A program made the position numbers and the translations under genes. DNA of 10,085 nucleotides from Chloroflexota bacterium (lineage in GTDB: Bacteria > Chloroflexota > Anaerolineae > Promineifilales > Promineifilaceae). Where the stretch lies: positions 1-10,085 of the forward strand of contig CAUJGI010000155.1 in the NCBI GenBank assembly GCA_963169155.1. The letters are read 5' to 3'. Below the pieces are notes generated by a model. The model had not been told where the DNA came from. It worked only from the letters and a program-made list of their open reading frames with translations, and made no database searches. Of the stretch, positions 4,754-10,085 are shown one piece after another (the first letter of the stretch is position 1; the number at the start of each line of letters is the position of its first letter).

Positions 4754-7700
4754 TCAGGCCGCTGCCTGGGGAATGGTAAATTGGAAGGCCGTTCCTTCAC
4801 CCAACTTGCTCTCTACCCAAATCTCCCCGCCATGCAGCTCAATGATACCTTTGGTAATCGACAGCCCCAGCCCGGTGCCCTTGGCCTGACGAATGTTGGG
4901 ATCTTCAGAGCGGAAGAACTTGGTGAACAGCTTCTCTAAATCTTGTTCCGAGATGCCATAACCGTTATCTTTGACACCGCACCACACCATCGCCTGCATC
5001 TCACCGGTTTCTTCATCAGCCACCATGCGCGGCATAAAGCTGACGGTGACGTCGGTATCGGGTGGGGAATATTTGCAGGCGTTGCTGAGCAGATTGGTGA
5101 GCACCTGAACCATACGCCCCTTGTCGGCCATGATGGGCGGCAGCTCATCGGGCATTTGCAGGTGCACACAAATGCCTTTCTCGTCGCACAACCCTTTCAC
5201 GGTCTGCATCGTCTCGTTGACGACAGTGACAAAAGAAGTGGGCGACAGCTCAATGTGCAGCTGGCCCGTCTCGATGCGGGAAATATCAGTAAGGTCTTGA
5301 ATTTGCTGGCTCATGCGCCGGATGTTGGCCGCCATGATTTCCAGGAAGTTGTGCTGCTGTTCGGTCAGTTCGCCGGTCATGCCAGAGAGGAGCAAATCGG
5401 TATAACCGCGCAGCGAGGTCATGGGCGTTTTCAGCTCGTGGGAGACCATGGAAACAAATTCAGACTTGGCCTGGTTGGCTTCGTTGACCTTGTCGTAAAG
5501 GATGGCGTTGGCAATGGCGGCGGCGGCGTGGTTGGTGATGCGTACGGCCGTTTGCAAATCCCCCTCCGTGTACCTTCCCATCACGTCACTCTCAATGGCA
5601 ATCACGCCGATGAGCTCCTGCTTGTTGATAAACGGCAAGGTCATCTGGGAGTGGGTATTAAAATTGGCAGCAATGTACCGCACTTCCTCATGCACGTTGG
5701 GCGCATTGTGCGGTTGGCCTGAGTGGATCACCTGGCCAATCAGCCCCTTGTCCGCCGCAATTTTTGTCTCGTCGAACGTTTCGTCATACCCCTGGGCCAC
5801 AATTCGGTAAATTTCTCGGGCTTCGTTCACCAGCACAATCGATCCGGCCACCCCCTGGTAAATGCTCAACATCCGGCTGAGGGTCAGGTTCAGCACATGG
5901 TCCAAATCCAGCGTGGTGCTCAAATCACGGTCCAGCTGCTGCAAGAGGAACAGCTCATCGACGCTTTTTTGCAGCGCCTCGTCAGTTTGGGCCAGCAAGC
6001 GGGCGTTTTCCATGGCCACTACCGACTGCCCGGCAAAAGCCGTCAGCAGGCTCTGGTCTTCCAGGCTGAACGGGATGCCATTTCGCTTATTGATCACCTG
6101 CAGCACACCCAGCACCGCGGTTTGCCGCACCAGCGGCACAGTGAGGATGGACTGCGAGCTAAAGTCGGAGCCAGCATCGACGGCCGAAAACCAGCGCTCG
6201 TCTTCCTGCACCCGGTTGGAGATGATGGCGCGGCCGGTTTGGGCGGCCGTTCCCGCCAGACCTGCCCCCAACGGCAAACGCCGCCCCACCAGCTCGCTGC
6301 TGGACGGGCCACGGGCTACGCGGAACTCCAGCTCGCCGTTTTCCTCGCGGGAAATCATAAAGGTGCCCGCTTCCGTATCCAGCAGCTCGATGGCCTTATC
6401 CAGGATAAGCTCCAGCAGTGGGTCCAGCTCCTTGGTGGCGGCCAGCGAAAAGGTGACCTGGTTCATGATCTCCAGCTGCTGGGCGCGCTCTTGCAGCCGC
6501 TTGTTGGTATCGATGCGCTCCAGGGCGGTGGCGGTCCGGTCGGCAAACACGGTGAAGAGCTGCTGCTGCCGGGCGCGGATTTTGTAGGTGGGATCGCGGT
6601 AGAAAGTGTGAATGGCACCCAGGGTATCGGCCCCGGCATTGAGGGGAGCGGCGATCCAGGAACGGCCGTGTTCATCTTCCTTCACCACCATCTGCCCCAT
6701 GTTAATCACCTGATGGATGGCCGGATCGGTCACCAGTTTTGTCGAGCCTTCCTTGTCTTCGTACCGTTCGCCGTCCTCCAGGTAAAACACGGTATAAATC
6801 TGTTTGGTGGCTTTGTCCAGCAGGGAAATGAAGAAATCATTGATGCCCAGCAGGCGCTGGAAATTGGTGAAAACCAGCTCCAGCAGCGCGTCAAAATCGA
6901 TGGTGAAGTTAAGCGCCTGGGAAAACTGGCTCAACATGTCCAGCTCGGTCACCCGCGTTTCCAGCCGTCGGATCACGTTGGCCCGCTCCAGGCCAATCAG
7001 CGACTGGTCCACGAGCGAACTGATGTAGTTGATTTCCGCCGGGCGGAAGTGCTGCCGGTTTTGCTTGTGGGAAAGGGACAACCAGCCAAGCAGTTCACGG
7101 CCGTTGTTGATGGGCACCAAAACGGCCGCATTCAACGCCTGCACCGCCTCTGTCTGGCCCGCCAGCGAGTCCGGCCAGGCCCGCTCTTCGGTCAGATCAA
7201 TCGGCCCATTGGTCTGGCTCATGTAGGCCACCAGCGGCGATTCCACGCTGAGCCGCCCCGAGGTGTGGTTGTGGTAGCTGGCAAAATAGTTCATCTGCGC
7301 ATCAGGCAGAAAAAGGTGCGGTGTGGCGTCTGGCACGCCGGAGGCGACGTATTTCAGCAGGGCATTGGCTACCTGATCGGTGTTTACGGCCGTTGTCAAC
7401 GCCCGGTTATACGCCCGCAGCAGCTTGTCTAACGCCACCGGCTCGCGGAAAAAGAGCTGGTCAATCGCCTCTTGCAGCCTGCTGCGCAGCGGATTGAAGG
7501 CCAGAACGAGCAAGACGATCAAAATCGCCAGCACAACGGGATTGTCAATCACCGTGCCAAACGTATTGCTCAGGCCCACTGCCACCAGCACAAAAGCAAC
7601 CAACAGCAGGCCGGTCATGAGGACGTAGGAGATAGACCGGCGCATGATCTGGTCTACATCCAGCAGCCGGTAGCGAATGATGGTGTAGGCAATGGCCAGC

Positions 7701-8713
7701 GGATAAATAACCAATGGCGGCAGGTAAAAAGCTGTCGGCAGCCAGGCTACATCAACCATTTGCGAGGCGGGAATAAAAAAGAGCACCAGCGGCGTAAAAG
7801 CAATCAGGCTGCCCACCAGGATGATGCGCGCCTGCTGCCGCACCAGCGGCGAGGGTGACCAGCCCCCCCGGTACGCCATCAGAACCAGGGAAAGCAAAAT
7901 GGCCAGCCCATTTAGCAAAAACAGGGTACGCCAGGGGATGGCGTAGTACCAGGCGTTGGCCTCGTTGTAGAGCCAGATTTGCGCCCAAATGCCCGCCGCT
8001 ACTCCCGGCAGCAGCAGCAGCCACTTGCTGCGCGGGTAGCGGATGACAAAATTTATCTCGTGGGGAAAAACGGCCGCTAACCACACACTCAAGCCCGGCG
8101 TCACCGACAGCGTCAATAGCCAGATGCGGGCAAATTGATGCGAGGTGAGCAGATTAAACAAAGAGCCCACCGCCAGCGCGGCGAAGGCCATGAACAAAGC
8201 AAACACCTGGGCCGATTCGGCCTTGGGCCGCACCGAAAAGGTCCAGATGCCAATGATAAACATGATCAGCCCGGTGAGGTAAAAGAGACCAAACTGGTTC
8301 CAAATACTCAGGGTGGTTAAGGGAATGACGGGCAGTTCAACAATGCGCTCTGGCTCGGGGAAGTTGGCTTCGATATCAATGCTGGGCGGCGGCTGCACCA
8401 GCGTCAGGCTGACCGTGTCGCCGATTTGTTGACCTGCCAGGGCAGCCAGAAACTCATCGATGGTGGTGACAGGCTGGTTGTTAACGGCCGTAATCCGGTC
8501 CGGGTAGCTCACCAGCGGGTTGTCGCCCTGGCTGGGCCAGGACGGCTCGCCGGAATCATTTATTACCAGATTGGGGTCTACAAAGAAGCCAAGAAACGGG
8601 GTTTGTGCCCAGCGCAGCGCGGTAAACGGCAGCAGAATGTACAGGATGCTGCCAACCATCAGCAACAGTCCTACCAAACCGACCCGGAAATGGCTATATC
8701 GTTCCGCTGTCAC
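4754..8713 (-). CDS. Multi-GAF membrane sensor histidine kinase with PDZ-like sensor loop
   Basis: 1319 residues from a GTG at 8711-8713 (AAAGG about ten bases upstream; start only moderately supported). A membrane helix (about 10-30) is followed by a PDZ-like extracytoplasmic region (about 45-108; 'DRITAVNNQPVTTIDEFLAA', 'GDTVSLTLV'). About nine more helices span roughly 141-408, ending near the 'YRLLDVDQIMRRS' linker common to Chloroflexota sensor proteins. Four GAF-type domains follow at about 440-580, 590-735, 745-905 and 920-1075. The transmitter has HisKA with 'SHELKTPM' (phosphoacceptor His1092) and HATPase_c with N-box Asn1211, G1 box 'DNGYGIS' (Asp1249), F-box 'KLFTKFF' and G2 box 'GTGLGLS' (from Gly1279). 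All catalytic boxes are intact, so it should autophosphorylate. No receiver domain or response regulator lies in the window, and no cofactor-binding cysteine is evident in the GAFs. It follows the membrane glycosyltransferase by 42 nt, suggesting a shared transcript. The signal is unknown. Confidence 0.93.
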   Translation of the reverse strand: MTAERYSHFRVGLVGLLLMVGSILYILLPFTALRWAQTPFLGFFVDPNLVINDSGEPSWPSQGDNPLVSYPDRITAVNNQPVTTIDEFLAALAGQQIGDTVSLTLVQPPPSIDIEANFPEPERIVELPVIPLTTLSIWNQFGLFYLTGLIMFIIGIWTFSVRPKAESAQVFALFMAFAALAVGSLFNLLTSHQFARIWLLTLSVTPGLSVWLAAVFPHEINFVIRYPRSKWLLLLPGVAAGIWAQIWLYNEANAWYYAIPWRTLFLLNGLAILLSLVLMAYRGGWSPSPLVRQQARIILVGSLIAFTPLVLFFIPASQMVDVAWLPTAFYLPPLVIYPLAIAYTIIRYRLLDVDQIMRRSISYVLMTGLLLVAFVLVAVGLSNTFGTVIDNPVVLAILIVLLVLAFNPLRSRLQEAIDQLFFREPVALDKLLRAYNRALTTAVNTDQVANALLKYVASGVPDATPHLFLPDAQMNYFASYHNHTSGRLSVESPLVAYMSQTNGPIDLTEERAWPDSLAGQTEAVQALNAAVLVPINNGRELLGWLSLSHKQNRQHFRPAEINYISSLVDQSLIGLERANVIRRLETRVTELDMLSQFSQALNFTIDFDALLELVFTNFQRLLGINDFFISLLDKATKQIYTVFYLEDGERYEDKEGSTKLVTDPAIHQVINMGQMVVKEDEHGRSWIAAPLNAGADTLGAIHTFYRDPTYKIRARQQQLFTVFADRTATALERIDTNKRLQERAQQLEIMNQVTFSLAATKELDPLLELILDKAIELLDTEAGTFMISREENGELEFRVARGPSSSELVGRRLPLGAGLAGTAAQTGRAIISNRVQEDERWFSAVDAGSDFSSQSILTVPLVRQTAVLGVLQVINKRNGIPFSLEDQSLLTAFAGQSVVAMENARLLAQTDEALQKSVDELFLLQQLDRDLSTTLDLDHVLNLTLSRMLSIYQGVAGSIVLVNEAREIYRIVAQGYDETFDETKIAADKGLIGQVIHSGQPHNAPNVHEEVRYIAANFNTHSQMTLPFINKQELIGVIAIESDVMGRYTEGDLQTAVRITNHAAAAIANAILYDKVNEANQAKSEFVSMVSHELKTPMTSLRGYTDLLLSGMTGELTEQQHNFLEIMAANIRRMSQQIQDLTDISRIETGQLHIELSPTSFVTVVNETMQTVKGLCDEKGICVHLQMPDELPPIMADKGRMVQVLTNLLSNACKYSPPDTDVTVSFMPRMVADEETGEMQAMVWCGVKDNGYGISEQDLEKLFTKFFRSEDPNIRQAKGTGLGLSITKGIIELHGGEIWVESKLGEGTAFQFTIPQAAA

Positions 8714-8755
8714 AAATAGAAAACCTTTTAGACGCTCTTGAAAACCGAGGTATTT

Positions 8756-10085
8756 TTATGGTTGAACACGGACATCTGACAATAATAAGCGATCATCAAT
8801 ATAGTGTCCATCCTCGGCTACAATATTCTGCGGGGCTTTTGTTACCGCGTCAATTAATGCTACGTGAATACTGTAAGAACCGGGGGCCAGGGCAGCATCC
8901 AGCGGCAAAGTATGGGAATCAACCACAATCTGGCCGTTATGCCAGCTGCTGGTTGGGGCGCTTGCGGGCGGCGAAACGGCCGTAACCAGCGCTGGCTGCC
9001 AATCGGGGCAGGGCAGGGGGCACAGGGCGACCTCCACCAGATAATCCGGCGGCGCATCACGCAGCGCTTCCCAGTACAGCGTAATTTCCAACGAATCGCC
9101 AGGCGCCAGCACCCGATTGTTGTACTCATACCCCGTCAACCGGATGTCGTTGAAAAAGTTTTGGTTAAGCAAGTTGGGGAACGATTGCCCATCGTCACGC
9201 CAATTGTCCACTTCGGCTATGGCAATGTGGTCCAGCGGCAGAGCGTCGCCCAAAAACGTGCCTTCGGCGTTGGCGATGCCCAGCCGGTAGCTGTTTTCCC
9301 CCGGCGCGTACAGCCCGATACTGAGTTCGGCCGTTCCCGGCGTGTACAACGTCTCGCTGGCATGCAGGCGAATCGACTCGATGAAGCGGTCGCCGGGCTG
9401 CCACTGGCTGCTGGGGAAGCTGCCCAGGCCCGGATGGGTATCACGCTGGGCAATCAGCGTGCCGGTCGCCTGATCAATCAGATGCACAAAGAGCAAAAAG
9501 TTGCCGGGCGGCTGGCCAACCACTTCCCAGTACAAATCGAGCGTGAGATAGCCGCCCGGATGCAGCGTCGTGTCGTCCAGCTCATAGCCGCGCAAAATGA
9601 CAAAGCTGTCGAACTGGGCGTGGGTGGGGTTGGGAACGGCCGTATCCGCCGCAAATGGCTCGGGCCGGGCAAAGGCTGCCGCCAGGTAGCCAAAAATGGC
9701 GATGATGGTGAGAGTGGCCATACAAATGTTAACAAGTGTGGCGAGTACGGCGAGTGGCGAGTAGCGAGTGGCAACTAACTGCGGCGGCCAGATGAGATCG
9801 ACCCAGGCGGCCAGCCCGTAAAACGTCAGCACGGCCAGCGCGGGCAGCGCCGGGAAAAAGAAGCGGCCCATCGCCCCGGCGGGGCTGACCAGCAGATAGT
9901 TGAACACGACGGCAAAAAAGAGAATGACGTCGAAGGCGAGTAACAGCAGGGGGAATGACCCCCACCCCAGCCCTCCCCCAGAGAGGGGGAGGGAATCCGG
10001 CCCCCACTCCCGTGAGGGAGAGGGCCGGGGTGAGGGTGAAAAGGGCAAAACCCGCAGCACCAACCCCAGCAGGCCAAGCCCCACC
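8756..10085 (-). CDS. Membrane glycosyltransferase (GT39/ArnT-like), C-terminal part; 5' end beyond the window
   Basis: 443 codons are visible, open at the right edge, stop TAA at 8756-8758. The first part is hydrophobic and contains 'AMGRFFFPALPALAVL', which matches the 'GRYLFPALPA' region near the last helices of lipid-linked-sugar-dependent (PMT/ArnT-like) transferases. After the final helix near 9680-9730, two related beta-rich modules follow (about 9610-9220 and 9150-8760). Each has 'L.GYE', then '(H/A)PG..L...LYWE', spaced alike, which indicates an internal duplication. Such C-terminal sandwiches follow GT39-like membrane cores in this phylum and presumably sit outside the membrane. Two repeats are read through in frame: a PSPSREWG-type peptide from the inverted repeat at 9958-10037, and an ATRYSPLA peptide from the GCGAGT array. 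The sugar donor and acceptor cannot be told. It lies 42 nt upstream of the kinase gene, on the same strand. Confidence 0.75.
   Translation of the reverse strand, partial: VGLGLLGLVLRVLPFSPSPRPSPSREWGPDSLPLSGGGLGWGSFPLLLLAFDVILFFAVVFNYLLVSPAGAMGRFFFPALPALAVLTFYGLAAWVDLIWPPQLVATRYSPLAVLATLVNICMATLTIIAIFGYLAAAFARPEPFAADTAVPNPTHAQFDSFVILRGYELDDTTLHPGGYLTLDLYWEVVGQPPGNFLLFVHLIDQATGTLIAQRDTHPGLGSFPSSQWQPGDRFIESIRLHASETLYTPGTAELSIGLYAPGENSYRLGIANAEGTFLGDALPLDHIAIAEVDNWRDDGQSFPNLLNQNFFNDIRLTGYEYNNRVLAPGDSLEITLYWEALRDAPPDYLVEVALCPLPCPDWQPALVTAVSPPASAPTSSWHNGQIVVDSHTLPLDAALAPGSYSIHVALIDAVTKAPQNIVAEDGHYIDDRLLLSDVRVQP
9741..9769. repeat. Short GCGAGT tandem array inside the glycosyltransferase gene
   Basis: GCGAGT occurs four times (9741, 9750, 9757, 9764) at spacings of 9, 7 and 7 bases. 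On the coding strand it yields the peptide 'ATRYSPLAVLAT', a composition typical of translated ACTCGCC-type intergenic repeats. Reading frame and membrane-helix pattern continue through it. Confidence 0.7.
9958..10037. repeat. GC-rich inverted repeat embedded in coding sequence
   Basis: Arms 9958-9979 and 10016-10037 are inverted copies at 19 of 22 positions, and all three differences are transitions. The sequence resembles the widespread intergenic repeat with GAGGGAGAGGGCCGGGGTGA. It is read in frame as a Pro/Ser/Gly-rich loop ('SPSPRPSPSREWG' to 'LSGGGLGWG') between two hydrophobic segments, so it most likely inserted into a loop without breaking the frame. Confidence 0.75.

Larger units (their letters stand above)
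90..9643. repeat. Dispersed highly iterated palindrome ACGGCCGT (18 copies)
   Basis: Exact copies begin at 90, 598, 642, 924, 972, 1059, 1365, 1811, 2259, 2682, 2975, 5544, 6662, 7097, 7386, 8484, 8976 and 9636. Four one-mismatch forms, GCGGCCGT, begin near 507, 989, 2728 and 6243. Seventeen exact copies lie inside genes. Eleven are in the frame ACG-GCC-GTN (Thr-Ala-Val), five read as NNC-GGC-CGT-type (Gly-Arg) and one as Arg-Pro, so the bias is at DNA level rather than protein level. None occurs between 2983 and 5543, which includes the CPBP and SWIM genes. Confidence 0.9.

Noticed and set aside
5723..7432. A 569-codon plus-strand open frame opposite the kinase gene
   Set aside because: It is antisense to clear GAF-domain coding sequence, has no recognisable domain, and its His/Gln/Gly-rich composition is typical of a GC-rich shadow frame.
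9741..9769. The GCGAGT array as a CRISPR or origin-type iteron
   Set aside because: There are only four 6-nt units with irregular 7-9 nt spacing inside a gene; repeats and spacers are far too short for CRISPR, and no replication gene is nearby.

Overview
The window looks like chromosomal DNA of a Chloroflexota bacterium, probably Anaerolineae-like. This is inferred from gene content and protein style (a DUF3467 protein, multi-GAF kinases with the 'YRLLDVDQI' linker, membrane glycosyltransferases with C-terminal beta-sandwich modules) and was not tested by database search. Base composition is moderately GC-rich, with AT-rich gaps between genes. The most striking global property is the palindrome ACGGCCGT, read 18 times in 10 kb, mostly inside genes, where it usually encodes Thr-Ala-Val. 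It behaves like a highly iterated palindrome.

Layout from left to right. A minus-strand pair comes first: a ComEA-like SLBB/helix-hairpin-helix protein (701-1345) followed by a glycosyltransferase family 9-like protein (673 to beyond the left edge). A 384-bp divergent gap (1346-1729) holds a palindromic repeat, two smaller dyads and a candidate promoter. It separates this pair from a plus-strand DUF3467 gene (1730-2077). A 62-nt perfect-stem hairpin (2086-2147) lies between DUF3467 and the convergent minus-strand pair made of a CPBP/CAAX-type membrane protein (3385-4002) and a TrmA/RlmD-like RNA methyltransferase homologue (2154-3383), which are one base apart. The methyltransferase keeps its four iron-sulfur cysteines and SAM loop but has lost the catalytic cysteine and the DPPR motif.

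Next come a neisserial dRS3-like inverted repeat, an extended -10 candidate, a strong terminator, and a small SWIM zinc-finger gene (4283-4528). Upstream of SWIM is a compact promoter-to-terminator unit (4582-4694) that could encode a small RNA of about 80 nt or a transcription-attenuation leader. The right half holds a 1319-residue hybrid sensor kinase (PDZ loop, about ten membrane helices, four GAF domains, HisKA, HATPase) and, 42 nt upstream, the 3' part of a membrane glycosyltransferase whose coding sequence carries two repeat sequences in frame.

The glycosyltransferase and kinase are probably co-transcribed, ending at the terminator at 4582-4606. The CPBP and methyltransferase-like genes look translationally coupled. 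I see no phage, IS, CRISPR or toxin-antitoxin genes, no tRNA or rRNA, and no clearly new multi-gene system. The novelty candidates are the palindrome, the promoter-terminator unit and the catalytically altered methyltransferase.
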